Shown here: positions 12,297-24,650 of the stretch, piece after piece
How positions within the stretch are numbered: position 1 is the first letter of the stretch
How the letters are laid out: every line of letters begins with the position of its first letter
DNA from: Anaeramoeba flamelloides
Lineage: Eukaryota; Metamonada; Anaeramoebidae
Length of the DNA stretch: 64,000 bases
Reading direction: 5' to 3'
Assembly: GCA_027625915.1 (NCBI GenBank)
Contig: JANTQA010000008.1
Coordinates: 8,044,501 to 8,108,500 of the forward strand
Program-made: the position numbers and the translations under genes
Notes under the pieces: generated by a model
The model's database searches: none
Seen by the model: only the letters and a program-made list of their open reading frames with translations
Told to the model about the DNA's origin: nothing

Positions 12297-14352
12297 TTAA
12301 AATTTTTTTACGATTTGAACAACATCTTCATCATCTAAAATGTGCTCTTTACCAACTTTTTGGGGGTTGTGCTTAACCGAAGAACCCCAAACATAAGCAA
12401 ATTTAAATTGTTCAATAATGTTTTTATGAATTTTTCTACAAAGATCTTTCACTTTTCTTTTTTTTCTTGGTACAATAATTGGTGAACTAAAATCTGGGAT
12501 TTCTCCTTTTGGCTTTGTATATATACGAATAAGATCAAGTTCCTCCCAAATTCTCTCTAATAGCCCATCAAGGTTCCATTCCTGATGAGCAGAGATTGGG
12601 ATGGAATGTGGTACTTTTGAAACCAGTTTTAATTCGGTCAAGCTAATCTGATCAATTTTATTTAATACATAGAGACATGGCATATAGATACGATTTCCTA
12701 GAGAAAGTTATTAATTATTTAAGAACAACAATGGAGAATAATTAGAAATAATAAGTGTAAGATTCATTATTTTTTAAAAACAAAATATTATTAAAGAAAA
12801 GAAATGGTTAATATTTTTTAATGAAAAAAGAAAAAGAAAATGAAAATGAAAAAGAAAATGAAAAAGAAAATGAAAAAGAAAATGAAAAATATAAAAATTA
12901 AAAATGAAAATGAAAAATGAAATTAGATAAAAATTAAAATAACAAACCTTCGATAACATCAATAAGATCATCAATTGAAGCATCACACTTAACAGTAATA
13001 TCCGCATTAAAGATACGATATTCTTTTAAAATTGATTTAACAGTTTCTATGTCAAGATTAGTCTGGGGGACTGTTGTAACATAATTAAGACCACCTTTAG
13101 CTTTCTTGTTAAAGACAATATTAGGTGGTTTTTTATTTAAACGAATACCAAACCCGTCAAGTTCCTTTTCCAAGATTGCTTTATGCTTAAGTGGCTTTAA
13201 AACATCTAGCATAATAATAATTAAATTACAAGTACGAGCAACACCAATAACTTGTTTACCTCTACCAGTTCCTTTCGCGGCACCTTCAATAATACCTGGA
13301 AGATCCAATAATTGTAATTTGGCTCCCATATAATAAATAATACCTCTATTGTTTTTTGAATAATAAATAAAAAAAAGTCAGAATGAAAGAAAACATAAAA
13401 CCAAAAATACAATGTGAGAAATAGATTTTAATCATAATATTCAATTTGGTAATACAATTATTAATGATTCTGATAATTCTCTTTTTTTTTTTTTAATTAT
13501 CCTGAATCTTTTCTTTTTTTTTTCTTCTTCTTATTCTTCTTCTTTTTTTTTTCTTATTCTGATTCTTCTCAGAAAGTATTTGAGTTTTTTTTTTTTTAAT
13601 TGATACTTTTATCTAAGGACTATGAAAAAATATCTTAATTTATTTTAATTTATTTTAATTTATTACAAAAATTGTATTAATTACAGCTGTTTGAAAAAGG
13701 TGAGGATCAAAAGTTTTAAAAAGCGTGTTTCAAATGGTTTAAAACATTGATTCAAGTCGTCTGAGCTGTACTTTTTAAAACATCTGTAATTTTTGAAAAT
13801 TTATCAATATTTTCGATTTTTTATTTGGATTCGAAACAAGAAAACAAAAAATTGTAAATAGGCCTTTGTTTAAAAAATTTGTCTCATAAATTCAATATAT
13901 TGTTTATTCTCAAATAGTAACCATTTTCAAAAAGTGTTAACAAAAAAGTTTTTAAAAGTATCGAGAAAGCAGTTGAAAAACATCAATAGACCTATTTTCA
14001 GGACTTTATTCAAAAAAAATAACTTTGCAATTATTTCACTTCATAATTCAAATCAATATTTTGATAAGGATTTTTGTTGAATAGCAAATCACAGCAACCA
14101 AATAAATTACCAAAATTCACAAAAGTTAAACAGTAACTTTCTAAATTCAAAGAGTTAGAATTTGTTAAGATGATCTTATCAATTTTAGTTTTTGGAATCT
14201 TCAATGAAATTTTTGTCAAATTTATTTTTTATTTATCAGTAACAAGGTTTGTTACTTTTCTTGATTTTTTTTCATTTGTAAACTGGTTATATTCTTTTTG
14301 CTGGAGAAATTGTAGAAAGAAATTTAACAATAACCACCCCACAATATTAGAA

Positions 14353-14390
<38 letters not shown>

Positions 14391-14854
14391 ACAAAAGATG
14401 AAGCTTACGGAACAGTTGTAAGAGTCGTAAATTCATATGAAGCAACTTCGGATTCTGAGCTTGTCAGTTTATTTAAAAGAGTTGATTTTCCTAAATATGA
14501 AAATAAATTTTTTTGAAAGAAAAGGAGTTTATAAAAAACAAAGAATTAGTCATTGTTTTACAAAAAAAAAAAATAACAAAAAAAAAATTTAAAGGATAAA
14601 AAAAGAAAAGAAATTTTAAGCAAGTTATTACCAACTGAAGGAAATCCGATCAACCCAATACGAGACTCACCAGTTTTAGCAACATCAAAACCTTCTTCTT
14701 TTTTTCCGCCACCACCTCGTGGTAAAAGCAAATCACTTCTTAATTTGGCAAGTTTGGCTTTCAGTAAACCTAAATGCTTTTCGGTTCTTTTATTTTTTTG
14801 TGTACGAGAGATTTCGTGTTCGATTTCTTCAATTTTATCGACAATACTTGACAT
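12297..14854 (-). CDS. DRG1: Developmentally regulated GTP-binding protein 1 (DRG1/Rbg1)
   Basis: An Obg-family GTPase that works with a DFRP partner on polyribosomes in translation. Exons, in order, are 14854-14632, 14490-14409, 13345-12948 and 12697-12297. All junctions are GT-AG and the phases (1, 2, 1) are consistent. The joined frame is 1104 nt, giving 367 residues, the same length as human DRG1. The protein starts [20 protein letters not shown] and shows [14 protein letters not shown], then the P-loop GFPSVGKST assembled across intron 1, switch [12 protein letters not shown], the DLPGIIEGA Walker B/G3 block, GGLNYVTT, the NKID G4 motif, SAHQEWN, and the C-terminal TGS domain with [17 protein letters not shown]. 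The missing piece between exons 1 and 3 is an 82-nt exon too short to be obvious alone. Introns are 141, 1063 and 250 nt. The conserved motifs make this a near-certain call. Confidence 0.97.
12826..12925. repeat. Purine-rich tandem repeat in DRG1 intron 3
   Basis: Units of GAAAAT and GAAAAA alternate for about 100 bp inside the 250-nt third intron. On the transcribed strand the tract is pyrimidine-rich. Confidence 0.85.
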
Positions 14855-16408
14855 AAGACAAGAGGTTCTGAAAAGATAGAAATGTTCTCAAAAAATTAAT
14901 TAAATTTTCAAACAAAAATAAAAAAAAAATGATAAAGTAATCCCTATTTTTTTGATTCTGAAAATTTAAATAGGTTTTGCAAGAACTTATTCCCATTTTT
15001 TAGTTTTGGTGTTGTGGGTTTGGTTTTAAAAAAAAGAAAACTCTTTCTGTGTATAATTATAAACAAAGGTTCTCACCAATTGGATCTTTTTCTGGACTCT
15101 GAGAGAAGTATTTTTTAATTAGATTTATTTGTTTTTTACACAAAATTGTAATTACTGAGAAACCCTTTTTAACTAGATAATAAACAAGTACACATTTGGC
15201 ATAAGAATTAATATTTTAAGTCATCATGAATTATTTCCAAACCAATAAACAAATTTAGAAATATTTTTTAGAAAAAGCTATATTTAAGGGATTAGTGCAC
15301 TACTCAATTTGTCGAGAAAAAAGATGTTTTGAAATTGAAAGTAAATAATATTAGTAATCCATAGCTCAAAGACTCTAAAAAATCTCTTCCAAATATTATT
15401 GAACAATAAATTATTCGGGATCTTTTACTAGGGATCATAATTGCAAATACTATTTTGAAAATATTTTTTTTTTTAATTACTCAACAAAATCCAAAAATAG
15501 AAACTCATAACAATATTGATCTGTGATTTAAAAATACATGGTTCGAACATCCAAAAGTAAATATATTATATAATTTTTTGATTTCAAAGATATACTCAAT
15601 AATCATTAACATTGAAACTCATTGTTGAAGATTATTTTTTTTTCCTTATAATAAATTTAATTACTAGACTGTTATTTAAATTATAAATAGGAAAAAATTT
15701 TCACTTCCTTTTCCATTTTTTTATTATATAAATAGAGTTTTCAGAGAAGTAAGTTGACTTTTTCAATCTCAAATTGAAAAAGAAAATTTAAAATGAAGTG
15801 TAAATCATTTCCCATTATAAATTCAAAGACCAGTATGATTATATTTTCCAATAAACCAGAAATAATTGGAAAAAATAATCCCATAGTTAATTATTTAATT
15901 TATTTTCAAAACTTCCAATTATTAGCAATTAATTTACATTCTGGGACAAATCTAAGAAAGATATTTTTCAACTTTGGAATACAAAATAATGATTTTTTCA
16001 ATTTTAATTTTTCTTTATACATTACTTAATACCAAAATTTTTAATTTTTTGTGTAAAAAAAAATATCTTTTTAAATTGATGAGATCATCAAATAATAATA
16101 TTTTACTAAAAAAATATTTGATACATTTGAAACAAGGTTTACAAATATGATTTATATTCAATAATAGGTGACTTTTATTTGTGATTTCTTTACTGCAGAT
16201 GTTAATTCCATAAGGGATTAAATTCCATTACATATCTACTTATAATAAGAATAGGTTGCCATTGAAAATAATTAATGTTGTTTTCGTAGTTCAAATGTCT
16301 TTACAAAATCCCATTGTATCATTGTTAGAATAATCGGAATAGACTTGGTAACAGGTTTCAGTCAATATAAAATCTTTATTTCTTTTTTTCCAAGAAAGAA
16401 GAAATATT
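14855..16408. other. Intergenic sequence upstream of DRG1
   Basis: Expected to contain the DRG1 promoter just above 14854. I see only AT-rich sequence. A 78-codon ATG frame at 15793-16029 has no family resemblance and composition like its surroundings, so I do not call it a gene. Confidence 0.45.
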
Positions 16409-16559
16409 AAATAATCGAAGAAACTGACAAAAAACCATAATTAACGTCATATCGATTGATAAAAGTTCTTTTATTAAAAGAGAAATTCTTAAAATTCAGG
16501 ATTAAATTGAAAAAATATTTCTCAAATAATTCTACATATAATCAGTTAAAAATTTTCTC
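16409..16559 (+). repeat. Dispersed repeat J, copy J1
   Basis: Similar in order and spacing to 27190-27320. Shared blocks are AAGAAACTG-CAAAAA, TTTTATTAAAA, GAAATTCT, GGATNAAATTGAAAAA and TCTCAAA. It ends exactly where the B1 palindrome begins, so B1 probably inserted into it. Confidence 0.55.
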
Positions 16560-16757
16560 TACAGTCTGTTCGACTTTTAAGGCACATACTATAAAAAATT
16601 TAAGGTACAATAAAAATCTTAAATTAAAGTACAAAATTCAGATTCTAGTAAAATAAATTGTGTAAAAAAAGCAATCCAAATTTTGTTCCTTAATTTGAGA
16701 TTTTTCGTGCCTTAAATTTCGCTGAAATATTGTACCTTAAAAGTGTAACGGACTGTA
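16560..16757. mobile_element. Family B palindromic MITE, copy B1
   Basis: 198 bp that fold back on themselves along almost the full length. The ends read TACAGTCTGTTCGACTTTTA and its near complement TAAAAGTGTAACGGACTGTA. Interior units such as TCAAATTAAGG recur in complement. The TA flank plus CAGT start is typical of Tc1/mariner-mobilised miniature elements. The outer arms are less conserved than in B3 or B4. Confidence 0.88.
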
Positions 16758-18424
16758 TCAAAAACAATATATTTCAAGAAAATTTGTTAAAATACAACCA
16801 ATTTTAAATCAATTATATTCAGATTTTAATTAATCTCAAAAAATCAACGTGGAAATTTTCATTATGTATTCGACTCTAGAAAAACTATTCAGTAGCCAAT
16901 TAGATGTTGTATTGTCAATAAAAAAAGTAATTTTTATAATATGGGTATGGGTTTATGTTCTAAACATCTATATTTATTTATAGTAAAAAAAAATGAACAC
17001 TTATTATTAAGCAGTAATGGAGAGTGGCCTTTTTTATTACGAAAAAATTTTCAATTTTGTTCATTTATTCGGACACAAATACTAATTCCAAACTTAAAAG
17101 AATAACTAATTTGATATATCTCCTTAGGCACACTTTAAATAGGCTTTTAATTTAGGTATAAAAGTTGGAAAAAAAATACTCAAAAAATACCAATTTTTTA
17201 CTAAAATAAGAGTTTTAATTTGCGCGGCAAAGATTGTATAAATATTTAAATATATTAATATCGATATAGAATTTGGAGCATATTTGACGTATTTATTTGT
17301 CAGTTAAATGACAAATAATGAGAATATCACAAAAAAAGTAGTCATTTTTTTTTTCTTAAATAAAATTTATTAAATTTCTTGTAATTAGTTATTAGGTATT
17401 AAAGTTCCTTTTTCAAATATAAAGAATGTACAAGAGGACTTTTAGTAATAAAATAAGTTATTTTTTAATATTTGATATTTTTTTAAAATTATTAATTTGA
17501 ATATGTTTTATTTGCTTGAAAATCTATAAAAAATTGAGAAATCAATAGTATATTCTATTGATACATTTAATCCTTGAGCTGTCAACAATCCACTAAAAAA
17601 ATTAAGATTGGACTATTAATTATTGATTCTAAATAATCAAATTCAAAACTATTTCTTTAGACTATATCTTGAATTTTTGAGGTTTTAAAGAAGTATTTCG
17701 GAAGAATTTTTAATTCTATTTTTTGATTCTTTTCGTATCATTACATCTTAAACAAAAAGAAAAAATTGATTTGAGTTGTTATTTGAATCAAAAAAATATA
17801 TTTTTTCAAGTTTAAAATAATTATTTATTTTTTTTTTGAAATTAAGTATATTTTTTAAACTAGGGTATTCTAGAACTTAGTAGTTTTATTTTTAAAGTAA
17901 ATTTTGGTACATTCCCTTTCAGAAAATAAGATTTCAATTTTCTTTCAAAGAAAATAATTATTTTTGGAAATAATTCAGAAATATTTTAAATGTTTAACTT
18001 TTCAATAAATATACTAAAATGTCTAAAATTCTTAAAAACTAACAATTTATTTCTAAAAATAGTATTTTTCGTATATTCAGTCATAGTAATTGCATTTTTA
18101 CAATATTTTGCAATTTCAAGATCCAGTATTTTTTTTTTTTGAATTTTCTCTTAATTTATTCTAAGATTTTTTTTTAGTTTACTACCCAGTTAAAAATTGT
18201 ATTTTTTTTCTAAATTTATCTTTTTTTTTACCAAATTAAACTTAATAAAAAATGCGTTTGAATGTGCTACTCACATCTCACAATACTCTAATTCAATTTA
18301 TTAAGAAATTCTGAATCCTGATAATTAATTAAATATTTCTCTATTTTTATTCTTTTCAGAGAAAAGGTTATACTATAAAGACTTTTAATTAAAAAATATA
18401 TTACTATTGAAAGAAATTTATATT
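16758..18424. other. AT-rich intergenic sequence
   Basis: No gene, RNA or recurring repeat is recognised in this 1.7-kb stretch. Confidence 0.5.
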
Positions 18425-18860
18425 AAACTCTTTTTCAAAAATTGTGACCCACCTGGAATAATAAATTGAAAAAAAAAAATTATCATTTAGTATTCAAGAA
18501 CAATTAATAATTAAATATGATTTGCAATATACTATAAAGTCATTCTAAATCTATAAAAACCTGAAATATTAAAAATAAAAAAAAATAAAACCAAAAACTA
18601 AAAAAAAGTGAGTCACAATTTTTGAAATGAGCATTACGGATTTTTTATTACTGAACTTTCACTATAAAAAAGTTGAACAACAAGATTTTTTCTGAATAAT
18701 TAAATTCATTTTCAAAGACTTTACATAGTCTCAATTTTCTTATTGATTATTTGTCTTTTCGAAGATTTCTTTTTTTTTTTCCCCAAGATCTTTGGCAAAA
18801 AAAAAAAAAAAAGGAAAAAGAAAAACAAAAGAAAAACAAAAATTTGAAAAAGCAATACTA
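18425..18860 (-). mobile_element. Family F repeat, copy F2
   Basis: Inverted relative to F1 (10880-11310). The miniature element at about 18431-18635 is bounded by TTTTTCAAAAATTGTGACCC and, in complement, TTTCAAAAATTGTGACTCAC. The flanking part carries the poly-Phe/Lys-rich frame also present in F1. Similarity fades beyond about 18860. Confidence 0.65.
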
Positions 18861-19309
18861 AAATTTGCAAAATTAGAAAAAATGATTCTGACCCAAAAAT
18901 TTTAAAATATTTTTTGTAAAGAACACTGGAATAAACCCTCAAAACAACTCCTATTAAAATTATAAAGTGATTCAAAATTTTTGAAAAAAAGTTTAGTACC
19001 CTAAAACATAAATATTTCCAAAAATTTGAAATTGTATTAGTATCCAAAACCTAATCTCATCAATTAAGAATGATCCATTTATTCAGTAAAAAATTCAATG
19101 GATTTCCGAAACAATTAATATTTTCTAAAAAATTAAAAGTTTGAATAATCAATATGCAAACCAAAAAGTTACACATTTTTTTTTTAATTTGTTTTAAATG
19201 TAGATTAACTGCTAATAAAAATTGAATTTTAATCAAAAGAAAATGAAATAATTGACCCTTATATTATTTTTACAAATTATTTTCACATATTGTACACACA
19301 TTGCTTGTG

Positions 19310-19797
19310 AAACTAAACTACGTTTCAGTCAAAGGGATGCAATATTTTTGTCAATATCAATTATATATTATAATTGGTATTTGAAGAATAAAATAAAAAA
19401 AATATATACAATAATGTACAGACCAAAGAACAGTTGATACCAGTATAAAGTAAAACTAATAAACAAATAGATTTTCTTAAAAAATGAAAAAAAAACAAAT
19501 TCTTAGAGGCGGTTATTGAGAAAAGCAAGAATGTTTACATTTTGATCTCGAATCGAAAAGCCAATTAAAATTTTAAGAGAAATCAATATCATTTCTCGAC
19601 AATTATTTTGAGTTTTTCAATATAATTAGAATAATACTTTTTAAATTAGTGACTATCAATCTTGCAATAAAAAAAAAAATTTGCAAATGAATTATGATAT
19701 TCAAAAAAAAAAGAAAAAAAAGTCAAAAATGTGAAAAAAATTATTCCAGTTTTGAAATGTCCAAAATAAATTTTTTTTTTCTTCTAATATCTATTTA
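19310..19797 (+). repeat. Dispersed repeat K, copy K1
   Basis: Aligns for nearly 490 bp with 59725-60195. Shared blocks in order are GTTTCAGTCAA, AGTAAAACTAAT-AACAA, CATTTTGATCT, CAAT-AAAATT-AAGAGAAATC, TTTTTAAAT-AGTGACTATC, AAAATGT-AAAAAATTATT and CTTCTAATAT. No coding is seen in either copy, and neither the ends nor a mechanism can be read. Confidence 0.65.
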
Positions 19798-19912
19798 AAC
19801 CCCATAAACACACGTGATTCACTCCTCATACGTGGACCCCTTGTCCTGGGAAACGACTACGTTTCATAAAAAGGAAACGAGAGTTCTCAATCATCCGCTC
19901 TTTATGTGAACA
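19798..19912. other. Isolated GC-rich island of unknown nature
   Basis: About 115 bp with far higher GC than anything nearby, starting CCCCATAAACACACGTG. It contains a short stem-loop (CGTTTC, six-base loop region, GAAACG). One plus-strand frame reads HVIHSSYVDPLSWETTTF and continues for about 32 codons to a stop. It could be an orphan exon, a gene fragment or a structured RNA; I cannot decide. Confidence 0.4.
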
Positions 19913-20574
19913 ATTATTAAGTAAATCTTGAAATTAAAAAATAAAAAAAACAGACTTTTGGATATTCAAAATATTCATTACTAAATACCGGAATAATATT
20001 ATTTTGGTTTCTATTTTTTGCTTTTAAAAAGTATTTAAAAAAAAAAATACAAATTCCAAAATGAAAATTTTTAATAGAGATCATGAGTAAAAAATGTAAT
20101 AAACTCTTGTCAAAAAAAATTTATAATATATTTTTTCGAGTAATTTTAACGATTTGAGCCAGGGTGAACTAATATGATTTTCTACCCAATTACAGCATAC
20201 TTTACTTTCAGACTCAAACATGGCTGGACATTCCTTAAACTTCTTAAGAAAAAAATTTTTAGCGTTTGAGAAGGGTTTTTATAAAAAAATCTGGCCAATG
20301 AATTTTTATTCAGCCAAGAAAAATGAGAAATTATTAAAATTGATTCTATTATTTTATTGATAAACTGAATCATAAAAATATAGAAACTTACTATTATTCG
20401 AGAATGAATCGCAATTAGTTTCAATATTGAAAGATACTTTATATTTTTTTTTTTTTTGTTTGTTTGTATCATAAAATCGGTTAGATGTTTTATTTAAAAA
20501 TATTAAAACAATATAAAGATTAATTAAAAGAATTTAAAAAAAAAAAAATAAAAAAAAATTCAATAACATAATAT
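19913..20574. other. AT-rich spacer downstream of RPS3
   Basis: About 660 bp of AT-rich sequence between the GC island and the RPS3 stop codon. I recognise no gene or repeat; a 96-codon minus-strand frame at 20182-20472 has background composition and no family resemblance. Confidence 0.45.
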
Positions 20575-21814
20575 TTAATTTTTCCCAGAAATAACTGGAA
20601 GGTCTTGGGCATGTTTTCCGATATCCTTAGAATCTTCTTTTGGTGGGAAAACTGTGATAACATCTGGTTGTTCAACGGAAACACCGATTTTACCCTCTGG
20701 ATCGTATGGTTGCATAATTCTTACTTTGACACCAAACATACCTTGTTTCATCATGATGTGTCTAACGGCAATGTCAACCATATCCTCTGCTGGCTTACCG
20801 GCTTTCAACATGTATCCGTCTCTGAATTTGACTCCTCTTGCTCTTTGCCCTCTGAGCTTTCCTGCAACTGTGATTTCAATACCTCTGGCTCCTCCTTCCA
20901 TTGCAAATCTCATGGCACCATAACAGGCTCTATAGGTTTTTTTTGAAGGTTTGTGAGAGATAGTTATTAATAAATTAGTCAAAGTATTAAAAATATGAAT
21001 TAAGAAAGGATATTATAATTTTAATTTTGAGGATTTTTCGTTTTGTTTAAATTAGAAATAAAAAAAAGGAAAAGAGGATTTAATTTTTGGAGGCAGGCTT
21101 GTTGAAGAAATTTAAAGAACAGAAACAAAATTTAATCTCAGTTTTACAAGAAATTTTTGATCCAATTCAAATAAATAGTTTTTGTTATTGAAAGTTTTAT
21201 CAAAAAAAAAAAAAACAAAAAAAAAATAAAGTAAAAAAAAAAAAAGAAAAAAGAATAAATAAAAAAAAAAAAAAATAAAACAAACCTTCTAACTGGAAGA
21301 CCTGCGAGTAATTTAAATTTAATTGATTCAGCTTGAGAAGCAGCCGATAAGGATCTTCTTTCAACACGATCAGCATATAATTCGATTCCTCCTTCTTTAA
21401 ATCCAAATCTTTTTTCAACAAGAGAGGTCAATTCTCTAATTCTTCTTCCTTTTTCTCCTGTAGATTTTTATTGTTTTATGAATAAATCAAATTATATTTT
21501 TTTTTTTGTTTTTTGAGAAATAAACAAAAGAAAAATAAAGAAAAGAAAAAGCAAAAAAAATTTTGTTTGAGTTTTTCAGTTTTTGTTTTTCACAATTTTA
21601 GTTTTAATAGTTTTTTTTGTTTTTGTAAGTGTTACTTACCTAAAACTTTTTGTGGTGCAGTTGTTTTAAGAACAACATCAGTTCTTGAAGCAGTTACTCG
21701 AACATCTAAACCAACATAACCGTCTTCACCAATTTCTCTTTCAAAAAATTCACCAAGTTCTGATTTGAAGACTCCGTCACCAACAAATTTCTTTTTCTTT
21801 GAGATTTGTGTCAT
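20575..21814 (-). CDS. RPS3: Small-subunit ribosomal protein uS3 (RPS3)
   Basis: A component of the 40S subunit lining the mRNA entry channel. Exons are 21814-21640, 21457-21286 and 20929-20575, with GT-AG introns of 182 and 356 nt in phases 1 and 2. The joined frame is 702 nt (233 residues; human RPS3 has 243). The start [20 protein letters not shown] matches the family. The KH domain with [11 protein letters not shown] is assembled across intron 1. [89 protein letters not shown] and the D-EGKIG block follow in order. The short C-terminus ends soon after [12 protein letters not shown]. The coding exons are much GC-richer than the introns, as expected for a highly expressed gene. Confidence 0.97.
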
Positions 21815-22503
21815 AATTAAGATAGATTTTAATTAAAAAAAATGAATTATACTCGATTAAATTTTTTACTTTTGTTAATCTTCTCTTTGTAAACAATTTG
21901 TTATTTTTGTTAAGAAATAAATGTTTGAGTGAATTTCTTCTCTTTTGTAAGTAGGTCAGTTAAGTATGGTACCTTTTTTTTAATGAACTAAACAAAGCTA
22001 TTTATTTCATTTTCAATTTTTAGTGTTTCTTCAATTGGTAATAATTCCTCTTATCTTTGAAATATTCCAAAACTAAACCAATATTTAAAGCGAATAGTTG
22101 TTATAGTTGTTGTTGGGTGTGAGTTTTGGAGATTACCTTTATTGTCTCTCTATGAAAATATATTGTTTTTGTTATTGTTCAAATATAACTTTAGATTTTT
22201 TAAAACTTTTTTAATATGAGACAAATAAATTTAATTGTAAAAATTTAGTGAAATAAAAGACTCAAAACGACTTCTACCAAGATGAAATTGAATTAGTTGA
22301 TAAAAATGAATTATTTCAGATATCTAAGAATACAAATTATTGCATGTTTTTTGAGATTGGTAGCTGGGATTTTTTTATATAATAAAACCCCTTTCATTAA
22401 TATTTTGAAGAACTGATAGATCTGGCATTTTTCTTCTTATAATTCTAGTAGTTATTTGGGATAATAAAATCAAATATATAATTTTATCATAATTGTGTTC
22501 ATT
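21815..22503. other. Region upstream of RPS3
   Basis: Should carry the RPS3 promoter. A GTTGTTATAGTTGTTGTTGG stretch lies near 22099. No other motif is distinguishable. Confidence 0.4.
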
Positions 22504-22728
22504 ACTATTAGTTGCAAAATAAATAAAACAAAATTTTCATTCAGCTTTCCAAAAAAAAAGTAAAATCATTATAAATTTCAATTTTTTAATTCTTAAAATC
22601 AGCTTAAATTATTAATTTACAGTTTTAGAATTGATCCCTTTGAAGGCTTATTTTTATTTTTGGCAATGGGATTATTTTGGAAAGCTGAATGAAAATTTTG
22701 TTCCAATTATTTTACAATTAACAGTATT
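22504..22728. mobile_element. Family E miniature inverted-repeat element, copy E2
   Basis: Best-preserved inner termini of the family: AAAATTTTCATTCAGCTTTC at 22531-22550 and its exact complement near 22679-22700. The outer arm TACTATTAGTTGCAAAATAA pairs with the right-end TTATTTTACAATTAACAGTA. It lies 690 bp upstream of RPS3. Confidence 0.85.
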
Positions 22729-23935
22729 AAAGAATCACGAAAAACAAAGAAATTGATCAAATTACTCTTGTGGTATTCTATTTTAAAATTATAAAAGTAA
22801 GACTGACCTAATTAAATAAAAAATTAAAATTTCACTATGATATTATTCTTTTTTTGACTCTCACATTTCCTAAAGTGCCGTGGTAAAAATAATTTCTATT
22901 TATGATGTCTACTTGTTCATTAAAAGTTAAACTTTTTTTTTATTCAGGTTAAGGATTATGGAGAAGAGAAATCCATATATTAAAACCTATTTGATTCAGA
23001 TTTATAGAAACCTTTGAGGTAATATCTTGAATTAATGTGGCTATTTTTAATAAATTTCAGTATTCAAAAGAACAATTGTGATAAGAATGAAATATAACTT
23101 CAAATTAAACATAAACGTTATTTTTTTTTCTACTTGTTTAAAATTAAACATCAAATTCACCTTTCCCACTAATATAATTTAGTTCAAATTCATCTGGAAC
23201 GTAAACCCTAAATTTTTTCAATAAAATTTAAATAGAGTTAAAAATATTTAGATTTTTTTGGAATTAATATCAAATTTTTGTATCTTTTTCTCGAAAGTTA
23301 AAAATCTGATTTCATTTTCAGAGAACATTTTTAATATTTTATCCTTCATTTTTCGATTTTTTTTAAAAATAATAGAACTTTAAGAAATCAATCTAATATT
23401 TAATTACTATTTATTGCAAGTTTATTTTACAGATTAAGGTATATGTATTCAATAAAAACAAAATAGAACTTTTATTTCTAGATATCTATTAAATTTTTCT
23501 GTAAGTATTTTTTAGTGATGATAAATGATTTCGTTTGAAAAATTTTGCCATTAATCAAATTATTGTCAAATATAATATCCTTTTTTTAGGTGCCAGGAAC
23601 TGATTTAATTTTTGTATGTGATAACCAAAATACAATATAGTAAATAGAAAAAATGATTTTAAATGTATTTTGGGTAAAGGAAAGTCAAAAAATTACTATT
23701 TTTTGGGATTTTGTGTGAAAAATAATAAGAATTTTTTTGATTCAAAAATTTTTGAAATTTTTTGAATAAAAAAAGGTAAATATCAAAATTAAGTATTTAA
23801 CTCTTGATACTATTATTTTTCACATTTTTTAAAAAAGATCCTAGAAAATGAATCCGATTGTTTAAATAGAATATTATTAAGAAAGATTTGGATTTAGAAA
23901 ATGAAAATTATTTTATATAAGAGTGAAATTTTGTA

Positions 23936-24137
23936 TACAGTCAGTTCCACTTTTAAGGTACAAACATTCAACGAAATTTACGACACAAGAAAAATCTCAA
24001 ATTAAGGCACAATATTCAGATTCTAGTAAAATAAATTGTAAAAAAAAATATTATAAATTTTGTACCTTAATTTGAGATTTTTTTTTGTACCTTAAATTTC
24101 GTTGAAAGTTTGTGCCTTAAAAGTGGAACATACTGTA
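23936..24137. mobile_element. Family B palindromic MITE, copy B2
   Basis: 202 bp. The left end is TACAGTCAGTTCCACTTTTA and the right end is its near complement closing with ATACTGTA. The two halves pair over the Lys-codon-like AAGGTAC and ATCTCAAATTAAGG segments. TA flanks both ends. Confidence 0.9.
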
Positions 24138-24650
24138 TAAAACACCAATTTTATATTAAACAATATTTCTTGATTAAAAATTTTTGAAATGAATTAATAT
24201 ACCGTTGGTACTTTTAAAACAAAACCCTAACCATTTGAAGAAGTACATTCATTTTTGCAAGTAACTACGATGATAAACTATTTATAAATAAGAAAATAAA
24301 AAACACTTTATCTAAGTTGATATTCATAAGAGATATGTTTTTACAAATTCTAAAATTTCCAGTACAATAAAATATAAAAACATTTATCCATCTCTATAAA
24401 TGAAATGTAATAAATATATAATTTCTGAGGTTCTTTAGAAAATTAAAATTTTGTGAATAATATTTTAAATAGTAAATTTATTTATTTTGAATATAAATTC
24501 CATTACCCCAATAGAAAAATATTTATTTATTTATTTGAGAAAAGTGATAATTAAAGAAAATTTTCCAAATCTAAAAAAAAAAAAGATTAGAAGAAAAAAA
24601 ATTAAAATGACAATATAAAAAATAATAATATCATTTTCAAAAATTAAAAA

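Noticed and set aside
15793-16029. 78-codon ATG frame
   Set aside because: Composition equals the surrounding AT-rich DNA, with no family resemblance or splice context.
19798-19912. tRNA gene in the GC island
   Set aside because: No B-box like GTTCRANNC at a proper distance from an A-box, and no cloverleaf could be drawn.
20605-20946. Plus-strand frames of 89 and 113 codons
   Set aside because: Antisense shadows of RPS3 exon 3.
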